64,000 nucleotides of DNA, from contig NZ_BJKN01000003.1 of NCBI RefSeq assembly GCF_006538365.1, positions 124,432 through 188,431 on the forward strand. Direction: 5' to 3'. The position numbers were made by a program, and so were the translations under genes. This DNA comes from Moorella sp. E308F. GTDB taxonomy: Bacteria; Bacillota; DSM-521; Neomoorellales; Neomoorellaceae. How positions within the stretch are numbered: position 1 is the stretch's first letter; each line of letters begins with the position of its first letter. Below the pieces are notes generated by a model. That model did no database searches, was not told the DNA's origin, and saw only the letters and a list, made by a program, of their open reading frames with translations. This document shows positions 10,058 to 18,868 of the stretch, in pieces.

Positions 10058-11380
10058 GTGGATTATAAAGAAGCCCTTGAATTTTTGAGGCGGCTGACAA
10101 AATTTGGCTTTAATCTGGGCCTGGAGCGGATTAGAGAACTCACCCGCCGCTGCGGTGTGCCCCAGGAACGGTTGCGTTTTATCCACATTGGCGGGACCAA
10201 CGGCAAGGGTTCGGTAGCCGCCATGGTTGCCAGTATCCTGAAGGAGGCCGGTTACCGGGTAGGTCTTTTTACTTCACCCCACCTGCATTCCTATACCGAA
10301 CGGATGCGGATTAATGGCGTGCCTATCCCCGAAGAGCGCCTGGCAGCTCTCCTGACATGGTTTAAGCCGGTATTAGAGGCCATGGTGGCCGCAGGTTATG
10401 AACACCCGACGGAATTTGAAGTAAGTACGGCGGTGGCGCTGAAATATTTTGCCGAAGAGGGTGTTGACCTGGCAGTCCTGGAGGTCGGTTTAGGAGGGGC
10501 TATCGATTCTACCAATGTTATATCTTCAGCCCTGGTAAGTTGCATTACCAATGTAGGCATGGATCACATGGAGTACCTGGGGAACAATATAGCTGAGATC
10601 GCCAGGGTCAAGGCCGGTATCATCAAAGACGGCGGCGTCGTGGTGACTGCGGCCCGTCGCCCCGCGGTCCTGGAAGAAATCAGCCGTACCTGCCGGGAAA
10701 AGGGAGCCACCCTTTACCGCGTGGGCCGGGATGTCACTTGGCAGGAGCGCCGCGTCTCCCTGGCCGGGGGCGAGTTTGACCTGCAGGGCCTGCTGGGAAC
10801 TTATGAGGGCCTTAAAATCTCCCTGCTGGGCAGGCACCAGCTGGAAAATGCCGCTACAGCCGTTACTGTGGTTGAAGCTGCCGTGCGCCACCATGGCCTT
10901 GGGGTTACAGAAGAGCATATCCGCCATGGCCTGGTGCAGGCCTCCTGGCCGGGGCGGCTGGAAATTATGCACCGGGAGCCCATGGTAGTCATCGATGGCG
11001 CCCATAATGTTGATGGGGCCAGGACTCTCCGTCGGGCCCTGGAAGAATTATTCTCTTACCGGCGGCTGATCCTGGTGCTGGGTATGCTGGCTGACAAGGA
11101 GCGCGAAAAGGTAGTGGCCGAGCTGGCCCCGAAGTCCGCAGTGGTAATTGTTACCCGGCCCAATAATCCCCGTGCCGGAAACTGGCAGTCCCTGGCGGGC
11201 TTTGTGCGCCGGTATGGAGAACAGGTAGAAGTTATTGAAGAAATTCCTGAAGCCCTGGACCGCGCTTTGAATATTGCCGGTCCGTCTGACCTCATCTGTG
11301 TAACAGGATCATTGTACATGGTGGCAGATGCCAGAGAATGGCTTAAGAAGCTTAAAAAAGAGGATTCTATCTGCCGGTAG
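10058..11380 (+). CDS. folC: Folylpolyglutamate synthase / dihydrofolate synthase
   Basis: Mur-ligase-type ATP-dependent enzyme adding glutamate to dihydropteroate or tetrahydrofolate; in an acetogen it would serve the large folate pool of the methyl branch of CO2 fixation (inference). 440 residues. The P-loop GGTNGKGSVAAM (about 46-57), the TSPHLHSYTERMRING segment, the HMEYLGN ion-binding region and the C-terminal DGAHNVDGA motif are all present. GTG start behind GTTAGGAGGCG. It follows valS closely, the common valS-folC pairing of Firmicutes. Confidence 0.95.
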   Translation: MDYKEALEFLRRLTKFGFNLGLERIRELTRRCGVPQERLRFIHIGGTNGKGSVAAMVASILKEAGYRVGLFTSPHLHSYTERMRINGVPIPEERLAALLTWFKPVLEAMVAAGYEHPTEFEVSTAVALKYFAEEGVDLAVLEVGLGGAIDSTNVISSALVSCITNVGMDHMEYLGNNIAEIARVKAGIIKDGGVVVTAARRPAVLEEISRTCREKGATLYRVGRDVTWQERRVSLAGGEFDLQGLLGTYEGLKISLLGRHQLENAATAVTVVEAAVRHHGLGVTEEHIRHGLVQASWPGRLEIMHREPMVVIDGAHNVDGARTLRRALEELFSYRRLILVLGMLADKEREKVVAELAPKSAVVIVTRPNNPRAGNWQSLAGFVRRYGEQVEVIEEIPEALDRALNIAGPSDLICVTGSLYMVADAREWLKKLKKEDSICR

Positions 11381-11442
11381 CGAATATCTTTTAAAGATTA
11401 TTTGTGCAAGGCCATATTGAGCCTTCAAGGGGGCAGATTCAG

Positions 11443-12090
11443 GTGAAAACCCTCAAAATTCCCGAAGCTACCATTATCCGGCTCTCGGTTTATTCCCGTT
11501 ACCTGGCCCAGGTAGACCGGCGGGGAGTGACAACCATCTCTTCCGGGGAAATAGCCGACGGCGTTGGCGTTAGTCCGGCCCAGGTACGTAAGGACCTGGC
11601 CTATTTTGGCGAATTTGGTACCCGCGGTGTAGGGTATAATGTAAAGGATCTCTACTGGCATATCATCAAGATCCTGGGCCTCAATACCACCTGGTCGGTG
11701 GTCATCATCGGTGCCGGCAACCTGGGTACGGCCCTCTCCATGTATGGCGGCTTCCGGGAGCGCGGTTTTAAAGTGGTGGGAATTTTTGATAATGCTCCCC
11801 ATAAAATTGGCTACCGTTTGAACGGCGTTGAAGTCTACCCTATGGAGCGCTTGAAGGAAATTATCGAACGGGAAAAGGCCCAGATCGCCATCATTGCCGT
11901 ACCGGCAGAGTATGCCCAGGAGGTCGCCGACCAGCTGGCCGGGACAAGCATTCAAGGGATATTAAACTTTGCTCCTCGCGTGCTCAATGTACCGGAGCAT
12001 ATTGAACTCCGTAATGTTGACCTTTCCGTCAACCTGGAACTCCTAACCTTTAACCTGGCCCTGCGCCGGAGTATGAAGGGCGTGAGATAA
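11443..12090 (+). CDS. rex: Redox-sensing transcriptional repressor Rex
   Basis: NADH/NAD+-sensing repressor of fermentation and energy genes. I choose GTG 11443 with AAGGGGG nine bases upstream, giving 215 residues; an upstream GTG at 11404 would add 13 residues with no ribosome site. Residues 1-80 form a winged helix ([17 protein letters not shown], then FGTRGVGY), followed by a Rossmann fold with GAGNLG at 90-95 and a C-terminal swapped helix. It sits after folC with a 62-bp gap and a repeat copy just downstream. Confidence 0.94.
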   Translation: MKTLKIPEATIIRLSVYSRYLAQVDRRGVTTISSGEIADGVGVSPAQVRKDLAYFGEFGTRGVGYNVKDLYWHIIKILGLNTTWSVVIIGAGNLGTALSMYGGFRERGFKVVGIFDNAPHKIGYRLNGVEVYPMERLKEIIEREKAQIAIIAVPAEYAQEVADQLAGTSIQGILNFAPRVLNVPEHIELRNVDLSVNLELLTFNLALRRSMKGVR

Positions 12091-12162
12091 ACCCGCCGCT
12101 TCACGAGAACCAGGTACCAGGTAATGACGGCGAGCTGCCACCAGCGATGGCAGGAAAATTTA

Positions 12163-12371
12163 GGGCTGGCATTTGTCGGAAGCGAGCGACTTGGTCCGAA
12201 CGGCGAAGCGGTCTCGGCGAAGCCGAGGAGCGAGGACGGGGCCGAGGACAGGATGTCCGAGGACGGCCTTTGAGGCAAGGATGCCGAATAGGCCGTGAAC
12301 CCCGTCCGAGCCCGAGGCTGAGCCATAGACCGCTCCGTAAGGACCATGGAGCGAGCGAGACAAAGCCAGCT
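12163..12371 (+). repeat. Long copy B of the interspersed repeat
   Basis: About 209 bp from GGGCTGGCATTTGTC to GACAAAGCCAGCT, with imperfect inverted ends. It is the inverted counterpart of the copy at 7159-7370, so valS-folC-rex lie between two oppositely facing copies. Several internal palindromes are visible, for example GGACAGGATGTCC. It accounts for most of the 330-bp space between rex and maf. Confidence 0.85.
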
Positions 12372-12420
12372 GCGACGGAGTGCCATGTGGTATAAAGAAG
12401 GAAAAAGGAAGAAAATTCCA

Positions 12421-13011
12421 GTGAATAGGTTAATTCTGGCTTCGGCCTCGCCGCGACGAAGGGAACTTTTGCAACGCATAGGTTTAAACTTCGAAGTCCG
12501 CCCCAGCCAGGTGGATGAAAATAACTTCAGGGACCTGCCGCCGGCGGCCAGGGTAGAGCACCTGGCCCTGGCCAAGGCCCGGGCCGTGGCTCAAGCATGT
12601 AAAGAAGGCCTGGTACTCGGTGCCGATACCATTGTCGTCTGCCGGGGGCAGGTTCTGGGTAAACCGGCCTCAGCGGCAGAAGCCGCGGCGATGCTTTCCT
12701 TTTTAAGCGGCCGCACCCATACAGTTTATACCGGGGTAGCGGTTGTCAGGGCCCCGGGCGGCGAGGAAAAGTTTACCCACTCGCGCACCGAAGTAACCTT
12801 CCGCCACCTGGACCCCGCCGTAATTTCTGCCTACGTAGCCACAGGTGAACCCCTGGATAAAGCCGGAGCCTACGGCATCCAGGGACGTGGCGCCCTGCTG
12901 GTGGAAAGGATCAACGGCGACTACTTTAACGTCGTCGGCTTGCCCTTGGTAAAAGTGGTGGAGCTCCTAGAAGAGTTTGGCGTGGATGTGTGGGGAGGAG
13001 AGAGAGAATGA
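12421..13011 (+). CDS. maf: Maf-family nucleotide pyrophosphatase
   Basis: House-cleaning enzyme hydrolysing non-canonical nucleoside triphosphates (dTTP/UTP-type); linked to septum formation in Bacillus. I start at GTG 12421 with AAGGAAG nine bases upstream (196 residues); the longer frame back to 12346 runs into the repeat. The N-terminal LILASASPRRRELL motif, GADTIVVCRGQVLGKP, and the GAYGIQGRGALLVERINGDYFNVVGLP block are diagnostic. Stop overlaps the radC start (ATGA). Confidence 0.94.
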   Translation: MNRLILASASPRRRELLQRIGLNFEVRPSQVDENNFRDLPPAARVEHLALAKARAVAQACKEGLVLGADTIVVCRGQVLGKPASAAEAAAMLSFLSGRTHTVYTGVAVVRAPGGEEKFTHSRTEVTFRHLDPAVISAYVATGEPLDKAGAYGIQGRGALLVERINGDYFNVVGLPLVKVVELLEEFGVDVWGGERE

Positions 13012-13703
13012 CCGGGGAAGCAGCGAAAGGGACCACCATTAAAGAGATGCCGGCCGATTTGCGGCCCCGGGAAAGACTATTGAGCTCCGGGCCCCAGGCC
13101 CTGTCCAACGCCGAGCTTTTGGCCATCCTCATCCGGACGGGTACCAGGACCGAGACGGCCATCGACGTAGCAAGACGCCTGCTCTCCCGGCCCGAAGGGC
13201 TCCAGTACCTGGCCGCGGCTTCCCTGGAAGAGTTACAAAAAGAAAAAGGTATTGGGCTGGCCAAAGCAGCCGAGCTGAAAGCCGCTCTGGAACTTGGCCG
13301 GCGCCTGGCCGCCTTTAACCTATCCCGGACGGTGATTAAGAACCCGTGGGATGTAGCCGGCCTCCTCATGGACGAAATGCGCTACCTGGACCGGGAAAAT
13401 TTCCGTACCGTTTCCCTGAATACTAAAAACCAGGTAATAGGGATAGATAGTGTCTCTGTAGGCAGCCTTAATTCTTCCCCGGCCCATCCGCGGGAGGTCT
13501 TTAAAGACCCCATCCGACGCAGTGCTGCGGCCATTATCCTAGTCCATAATCATCCCAGCGGCGACCCCACTCCCAGCCAGGAAGACCTGCTGGTTACCCG
13601 GCGCCTGGTGGAGGCCGGCCAGATTTTGGGGATTGAGGTGCTGGATCATCTAATTATCGGCGACGGTCGCTTTATTAGCTTAAAGGAACGAAATTTACTA
13701 TAG
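13008..13703 (+). CDS. radC: RadC family JAB/MPN domain protein
   Basis: DUF2466 protein, metal-binding JAB1/MPN fold; biological role unsettled despite the DNA-repair name. ATG 13008 follows GGGGAGGAG and overlaps the maf stop by 4 bp. 231 residues: helix-hairpin-helix region (LQKEKGIGLAKAAELKAAL, about 70-90) and the JAB motif HNHPSGDPTPSQED (from about residue 180), giving the H-x-H-x7-S-x2-D metal site. In Firmicutes radC usually precedes mreBCD, as here. Confidence 0.94.
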   Translation: MTGEAAKGTTIKEMPADLRPRERLLSSGPQALSNAELLAILIRTGTRTETAIDVARRLLSRPEGLQYLAAASLEELQKEKGIGLAKAAELKAALELGRRLAAFNLSRTVIKNPWDVAGLLMDEMRYLDRENFRTVSLNTKNQVIGIDSVSVGSLNSSPAHPREVFKDPIRRSAAAIILVHNHPSGDPTPSQEDLLVTRRLVEAGQILGIEVLDHLIIGDGRFISLKERNLL

Positions 13704-13735
13704 TGTACACCCGCTCCAATTCTATTATTAACCTG

Positions 13736-13764
13736 TTGCCCTTACATTTATCATGTACTATAAT
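13736..13764 (+). promoter_or_regulatory. Sigma-A promoter for mreB
   Basis: TTGCCC at 13736-13741 and a perfect TATAAT at 13759-13764, spacer 17 bp, 33 bp upstream of the mreB start. Confidence 0.75.
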
Positions 13765-13796
13765 GGGTGCGAATTAAGCAGGAAGGAGCTAAAGGT

Positions 13797-14837
13797 ATGC
13801 TTTTCGCCCGGGATCTCGGGATTGACCTGGGGACGGCCAATACCCTGGTTCATGTCCGCAACAAGGGCATTGTTCTCCGGGAACCATCGGTGGTCGCCAT
13901 CCAGCGGGGAACGGGGAATGTCCTGGCCGTTGGTGAAGAAGCCAAGCGGATGATTGGCCGGACCCCTGGTAATATTGTTGCCATCCGCCCTTTAAAGGAC
14001 GGTGTCATTGCCGATTTCGATGTTACCCAGAGCATGCTGCGGTATTTTATTGAGAAATCCATTTCCAAGGGATTCCTGGTTCGGCCGCGGGTAGTGGTAG
14101 GTGTTCCTTCCGGCGTTACGGCTGTGGAAGCGCGGGCCGTCCGGGAAGCTGCCTTCCAGGCCGGGGCCAAGGAAGCCTACCTGATTGAGGAACCTATGGC
14201 GGCAGCCATCGGTGCCGGATTGCCGGTTTACGAGCCGACGGGCAACATGATTGTTGATATTGGCGGCGGTACCACCGAGGTAGCCGTTATCTCCCTGGGA
14301 GGTATTGTCACCAGCCGTTCCATTCGCATTGGCGGCGATGAAATGGATGAGGCCATCACTCAGTATATCAAGCGTACCTACAACTTGATGATCGGCGAGC
14401 GGACGGCGGAGGAGATCAAGATTGAGCTGGGAGCGGCCTTTTTTGGTGATACTGAAGAGGACAGCGCCCGCAAAGATCGCACCTATGCCGTCCGCGGCCG
14501 GGATCTGGTCACCGGGCTACCCAAGACCATTGAGATTACGGCAACTGAAGTCCAGGAAGCCCTGGCGGAACCGGTGGCCGCCATCCTGGAGGCCATTAAG
14601 GTCTGCCTGGAAAGGACGCCCCCCGAGCTTGCTGCCGACCTTATGGACCGGGGCATCGTCCTGGCCGGCGGCGGTTCCCTGCTCTGGGGTCTGGACCGCC
14701 TGGTGAGCCAGGAAACAGGCATGCCTGTGAATATGGCCGAAGACCCCTTGACAGCCGTGGCTATAGGTACGGGTAAGGTCCTGGAAAATATTGAAGTACT
14801 GAAACGAGTGCTTTTACCGGCGCAGCGCGTAGGTTAA
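13797..14837 (+). CDS. mreB: Rod shape-determining protein MreB
   Basis: Actin-like ATPase that polymerises on the inner membrane face and directs lateral wall synthesis. ATG 13797 has GGAAGGAG eight bases upstream, giving 346 residues; the longer frame from 13767 lacks a site. N-terminal [12 protein letters not shown] phosphate-1 loop, [15 protein letters not shown] phosphate-2 loop and [14 protein letters not shown] adenosine motif are present. A short hydrophobic N-terminus (MLFARDLG) fits membrane association. First gene of mreB-mreC-mreD-mrdA. Confidence 0.96.
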   Translation: MLFARDLGIDLGTANTLVHVRNKGIVLREPSVVAIQRGTGNVLAVGEEAKRMIGRTPGNIVAIRPLKDGVIADFDVTQSMLRYFIEKSISKGFLVRPRVVVGVPSGVTAVEARAVREAAFQAGAKEAYLIEEPMAAAIGAGLPVYEPTGNMIVDIGGGTTEVAVISLGGIVTSRSIRIGGDEMDEAITQYIKRTYNLMIGERTAEEIKIELGAAFFGDTEEDSARKDRTYAVRGRDLVTGLPKTIEITATEVQEALAEPVAAILEAIKVCLERTPPELAADLMDRGIVLAGGGSLLWGLDRLVSQETGMPVNMAEDPLTAVAIGTGKVLENIEVLKRVLLPAQRVG

Positions 14838-14852
14838 AGGGAGGGAGGAGCT

Positions 14853-15767
14853 TTGGGCCCTTATCGGCGGAAGCTCATTACCCCTCTCATCTTGATCCTG
14901 GCTGCCTTAAGTATTTATTTCATCATGCGCTGGACGGCCCTGGAACGGGGGCGCTTAAGCATTTTAGAAGGAGGCTTGCGGGATGCCCTGGCTCCGGCCG
15001 AAAGGGGTATTACCCTGGTGGTAAACAAAACCGAGGGGTGGCTGGCGGCAATCAAGAATTACAGCCGCCTCCAGGCCGAGAACCAGGCCTTGAAGCAGGA
15101 AATAGCTGCTTTAAAGGCGGCTAACATCCAGCTGGAAGAATACCGCCAGGAAAACAACCGCCTGCGCAACCTCCTTAAATTTACGGAAGTAAACGGCAAT
15201 GCCTTTGACTTTACCGTGGCCCCGGTCATCGGCCGCAACCCTTCCAACTGGTACCATACCCTTACCCTGGGCCTTGGCTCCAGGGCAGGATTGCAAAAAG
15301 ACCAGGTGGTAGTCACCTCCCAGGGAGTGGTCGGCCGGATCGTTGCCGTCACACCCCGGACGGCGGAAGTCTTGCTCATCCTGGACCGTGAAGGAGCCCT
15401 GGGTGGTATGATCCAGGTTAACCGGACGCCAGGCATCGTCGAGGGGAGCCCTGATTACCGCGGCTACCTGCAAATGATTCATATCGCCCGCGATGCCCCG
15501 GTAATGGAAAATCAGGTAGTCGTCACTTCCGGCCTGGGCGGTATTTTCCCCAAGGGCTTACTCCTGGGAACGGTGGTCAAAGTTTTGCCCGAGCCCGACG
15601 GGCTTATGAAACGGGCCATTATCGAACCATCGGTAGATTTTGACCGGCTGGAAGAAGTCCTGGTCATTACGCGGGTCAAGGGGGGCATTGAAGATGCAGT
15701 TCCTGGGGCTGGTGCTTCTGGGGCTGGCAGGACTTATCCTGGAGGCAACCCTGCTACCGGCCTTTAA
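14853..15767 (+). CDS. mreC: Rod shape-determining protein MreC
   Basis: Bitopic scaffold of the elongasome. TTG start at 14853 behind GGGAGGAG. 304 residues: short cytoplasmic tail, one membrane helix (about 10-28), a coiled coil (about 65-105, LQAENQALKQEIAALKAAN), then the beta-barrel MreC core (VIGRNPSNWYHTL, VVGRIVAV, VTSGLGGIFPKGLLLG). The core ends near ITRV; the last ~30 residues (Gly/Ala/Pro-rich) are read in the region that also codes the start of MreD, so the two genes overlap by 74 bp. Confidence 0.93.
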   Translation: MGPYRRKLITPLILILAALSIYFIMRWTALERGRLSILEGGLRDALAPAERGITLVVNKTEGWLAAIKNYSRLQAENQALKQEIAALKAANIQLEEYRQENNRLRNLLKFTEVNGNAFDFTVAPVIGRNPSNWYHTLTLGLGSRAGLQKDQVVVTSQGVVGRIVAVTPRTAEVLLILDREGALGGMIQVNRTPGIVEGSPDYRGYLQMIHIARDAPVMENQVVVTSGLGGIFPKGLLLGTVVKVLPEPDGLMKRAIIEPSVDFDRLEEVLVITRVKGGIEDAVPGAGASGAGRTYPGGNPATGL

Positions 15768-16197
15768 GATGGCAGGAGTTAAGGCCGACCTGCTAACTGT
15801 TTTCCTGACCATTTTTGCCTTCCTTAAAGGGGCACCCCGGGGAGCTGCCATGGGTTTTATCTATGGGCTGTTGGAAGACTTTTATCTGGCTAAATTCTTA
15901 GGCCTCAATGCCCTGACCAGGATGGCTACCGGTTACCTGGTGGGTTTAAGTAAAGACTGGTTAAACCATGATAACCTGCTGGGTCCCGGTATCCTCACTT
16001 TTCTAGCGACCATTGGTCAGGGGTTTTTATTTTTACTGGTGGGGCATCTTGCTGGATTTAAATATCCCTGGCTGGCCGGGATGTTAACCGTCGTTTTGCC
16101 TATGGCCTTTTATAACGGCAGCCTGGCTCTGTTGGGATACAGTTTATATCAAGGGGGAGCAGCATGGGGGACCAGGAAAAGGAAAACTGGAAGCTGA
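15694..16197 (+). CDS. mreD: Rod shape-determining protein MreD
   Basis: Integral membrane partner of MreC. I place the start at ATG 15694 (MQFLGLVLLG) with GGGGGG nine bases upstream, giving 167 residues with five hydrophobic segments, the usual size. The open frame back to 15640 is only the mreC shadow. Starts inside mreC and its end overlaps the PBP2 start by 34 bp, indicating tight translational coupling. Confidence 0.9.
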   Translation: MQFLGLVLLGLAGLILEATLLPAFKMAGVKADLLTVFLTIFAFLKGAPRGAAMGFIYGLLEDFYLAKFLGLNALTRMATGYLVGLSKDWLNHDNLLGPGILTFLATIGQGFLFLLVGHLAGFKYPWLAGMLTVVLPMAFYNGSLALLGYSLYQGGAAWGTRKRKTGS

Positions 16198-18242
16198 AAC
16201 TCTCCAGGCGCCTCAATGGCTACCTGGTAATTCTTATCTTTATCTTTATCCTCTTGACCTCCCGCCTGTTTTTTCTCCAGATTGTCAATGCCCAGGAATT
16301 CAGCAAACAGTCGGCCGAGAATCGCATCCGCATAAACCCCATTGAAGCCCGCCGGGGCGATATCCTGGATAGGAACGGCCAGGTCCTGGCCACCAGCCAG
16401 CCGGTATATGTGGTGACCATTCGCAGCATGCCCAACCAGGATCTGGATGGAGTCATTAACAACCTCTCCGCCCTGCTGGAGGACCCGGAGTTGACACCGG
16501 CGGCTATTAAAGAATTGATCAAAAATAACCCTATCCGTTACCGGTCGACGGAGATCAAAAGGCTCCCGGCCAGCGACCCGGTGGCCATTGCCACTGTGAC
16601 CAGACTCGAGGAGCACCGCCAGGACCTGCCGGGGGTAAATATTATTGAGGAACCCCAGCGTTATTACCCCTATGGACCCCTGGCCGGCCATCTCCTGGGT
16701 TACGTCGGCCAGATAACCCAGCAGGAACTAGAAGACAGGAAAGAAGAAAATTACGGCCTCAACGATAAAATAGGCAAGAGCGGTATTGAAGCCTTCCTGG
16801 AATACAGTAACGAGGGCGGCCGGGAAATAGGCCTGCGCGGCAAGAAAGGCGCCGAGCAGGTGGAGGTTGACGCCTATAACCGTAAGGTCCGGGACCTGGT
16901 AACTCTGCCGCCCACACCGGGCGATACTGTTCAGCTCACCATTGACCTGCGGCTCCAGCAAACACTGGAAAAGGCCATGGACCAGGTGATTGCTGCTACA
17001 AAGAAAAAGAACCCCAAGGCCGGCGGCGGGGCGGCGGTAGTCCTGGATGTCAAGACCGGGGCGATCCTCGCTATGGCCAGCAAGCCCGATATGGATCCCA
17101 ATGACTTTGTTAACGGCAACTATACCAGGAAGCAGGGCTATTATAACAACCCGCGCCTGAAACCCCTTTTCAACCGGGCCATTCAGGGGATTTACCCGCC
17201 GGGTTCGACCTTTAAGCCTATTACGGCCATGGCGGCCCTGGATGCCGGCGTGGTTAAGCCTCAGGATACCATTTACGACAGCGGCCGTTACTGGAAACCG
17301 GGTGGCATTACCTGCTGGGCGGTTCACGGCAATGTTAATTTATACCGGGGCATGGCCGTCTCCTGCAACACCTATTTCCAGTGGGCCGGGGAACTGGCCG
17401 GAATCGATAAAATCGACGAGGTGGCGCGGCAATTCGGCCTGGGAGAACCTACCGGGGTTATCGGCCTCCGGGGTGAAGCAGCGGGCATCCTGCCTTCACC
17501 AGAATGGAAAAAAGAGATTAATGCCCCATACTGGGACCGGTGGTTAAAAAATCAAGAAGACCGCATCGAAAAGAAGTATGCCGGTTTACTTGCGGCAGCC
17601 GCCCCGGAGGAAAAAAGCAAGCTGCTTGAGCAGAAGGAAAGGGAACTAAAGCAGGTTAAGGCCGAGTACCAGATAAACTATAACTTTAATACTACCTGGC
17701 AGCCCTTTAATACCTATAACACCTCCATAGGCCAGGGCGATAATAATTACACCATCATCCAGCTGGCCAACTATATAGCCACTCTGGCCAACGGCGGTAC
17801 CCGCTGGCGCCCCTACCTGGTAGATAAGGTAATTGGCGCCGACGGCTCGTTAAAAAAACAATACCACCCCGAGGTGGCCGGGAGGGTTACGATCTCTCAA
17901 GAAGCTATGGCCCAGGTACGGCAGGCCATGCTGGAAGTGACCCGGGCGAGTGATGGTACTGCCAGTTTCCTCTTTCGCGATTTCCCGCCCGAACTTCAGG
18001 TGGCGGCCAAGACCGGCACCGCCCAGACAGGGCTGGCCGGTGACGACAGAAATAGCGATTTTTACGGGCTCTTTGTGGCCTTTGCTCCCTTCGATGACCC
18101 GCAGATTGCTATCGCGGTTATCATCGAATACGCCCAGCACGGCGGTGATTCCGCCGGTGTGGTGGCCCGGGCAGTCCTGGCCCAGTACTTTGGCCTGACG
18201 GATATCTTAAATAAGCCTTTTAACGGCGTTTCCGTGGAATAA
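16164..18242 (+). CDS. mrdA: Penicillin-binding protein 2 (elongasome transpeptidase)
   Basis: Class B PBP that cross-links peptidoglycan with RodA during elongation. 692 residues: cytoplasmic tail, one membrane helix (about 19-38), PBP dimer domain beginning RGDILDRNGQVLATS, and the transpeptidase domain with the SxxK nucleophile motif STFK in YPPGSTFKPITAM, SCN in AVSCNTYF, and KTGT in VAAKTGTAQTG. A basic/acidic insert (about 455-500, EDRIEKKYAGLL… coiled) lies between SCN and KTG. ATG behind AAGGGGGAGC. Ends the mre operon before a terminator. Confidence 0.95.
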   Translation: MGDQEKENWKLKLSRRLNGYLVILIFIFILLTSRLFFLQIVNAQEFSKQSAENRIRINPIEARRGDILDRNGQVLATSQPVYVVTIRSMPNQDLDGVINNLSALLEDPELTPAAIKELIKNNPIRYRSTEIKRLPASDPVAIATVTRLEEHRQDLPGVNIIEEPQRYYPYGPLAGHLLGYVGQITQQELEDRKEENYGLNDKIGKSGIEAFLEYSNEGGREIGLRGKKGAEQVEVDAYNRKVRDLVTLPPTPGDTVQLTIDLRLQQTLEKAMDQVIAATKKKNPKAGGGAAVVLDVKTGAILAMASKPDMDPNDFVNGNYTRKQGYYNNPRLKPLFNRAIQGIYPPGSTFKPITAMAALDAGVVKPQDTIYDSGRYWKPGGITCWAVHGNVNLYRGMAVSCNTYFQWAGELAGIDKIDEVARQFGLGEPTGVIGLRGEAAGILPSPEWKKEINAPYWDRWLKNQEDRIEKKYAGLLAAAAPEEKSKLLEQKERELKQVKAEYQINYNFNTTWQPFNTYNTSIGQGDNNYTIIQLANYIATLANGGTRWRPYLVDKVIGADGSLKKQYHPEVAGRVTISQEAMAQVRQAMLEVTRASDGTASFLFRDFPPELQVAAKTGTAQTGLAGDDRNSDFYGLFVAFAPFDDPQIAIAVIIEYAQHGGDSAGVVARAVLAQYFGLTDILNKPFNGVSVE

Positions 18243-18270
18243 TGTCAGCTAGCGTCTCTTTTTGCTGAGA

Positions 18271-18299
18271 AGATGGGGAAAAAAGACCCCATCTTTTTT
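18271..18299 (+). terminator. Terminator after mrdA
   Basis: Eight-bp stem AGATGGGG/CCCCATCT, eight-base A-rich loop, T-run. Ends the mreBCD-mrdA unit. Confidence 0.88.
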
Positions 18300-18388
18300 C
18301 CTGCTGCGGCAGGATTTACCTCACTGGTGTAGAAAATTAATAAAGCCGAAGCGGATTCTGCCGCCCGGTATCAAGGAGGAGAAGAGGC

Positions 18389-18868
18389 GTGTTTTCTTCA
18401 ACTGGTAGTGACACCGGGGCAGGCACCCAGCAGGGGATAACGATGCCGGCTGCCAGGGGAAAACCGGGGTCGGACAACCATACCTTTCTGGTCTGCCGCA
18501 CAGTGCGTTCCGGCCAGAGGTTAGAGTACCCCGGAAATGTGGTAGTTATGGGCGACGTTCATCCTGGCGGGGAAATAGTGGCCAGCGGCCATGTTATTGT
18601 CATGGGCACCTTAAAGGGAGTAGTCCATGCCGGGGCTGAAGGCAATGAAAAGGCTGTGGTCATGGCCTTCCGGCTCCAGCCCACTCAGCTGCGGATTGCC
18701 GGCTACATTACCAGGGCTCCCGATGATGAGGTCCAGGATGTCATGGGAGAACCGGAGATCGCCCGCATCCAGGATGAAGCAGTCGTCATTGAAAAATACC
18801 AGCCCGGCGGCGAAAAGCGATGGTTAAGCAGGAGCATGATTGAGGAAGAGGAGGAACAAAATGGGTGA
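18389..18868 (+). CDS. minC: Septum site-determining protein MinC, C-terminal domain only
   Basis: Inhibitor of FtsZ assembly away from midcell, recruited by MinD. Only 159 residues, against about 210-230 for a full MinC. Residues ~35-130 match the C-terminal beta-helix domain (RTVRSGQRLEYPGNVVVMGD, GGEIVASGHVIVMGTLKG, AGAEGNEKAVVMAF, LRIAGYITRAP). The N-terminal FtsZ-blocking domain is missing: before the GTG (ribosome site AAGGAGGAG) the frame is closed by TAA at 18341, and a terminator sits upstream. The first 30 residues are low-complexity. Overlaps minD by 8 bp. Confidence 0.88.
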   Translation: MFSSTGSDTGAGTQQGITMPAARGKPGSDNHTFLVCRTVRSGQRLEYPGNVVVMGDVHPGGEIVASGHVIVMGTLKGVVHAGAEGNEKAVVMAFRLQPTQLRIAGYITRAPDDEVQDVMGEPEIARIQDEAVVIEKYQPGGEKRWLSRSMIEEEEEQNG

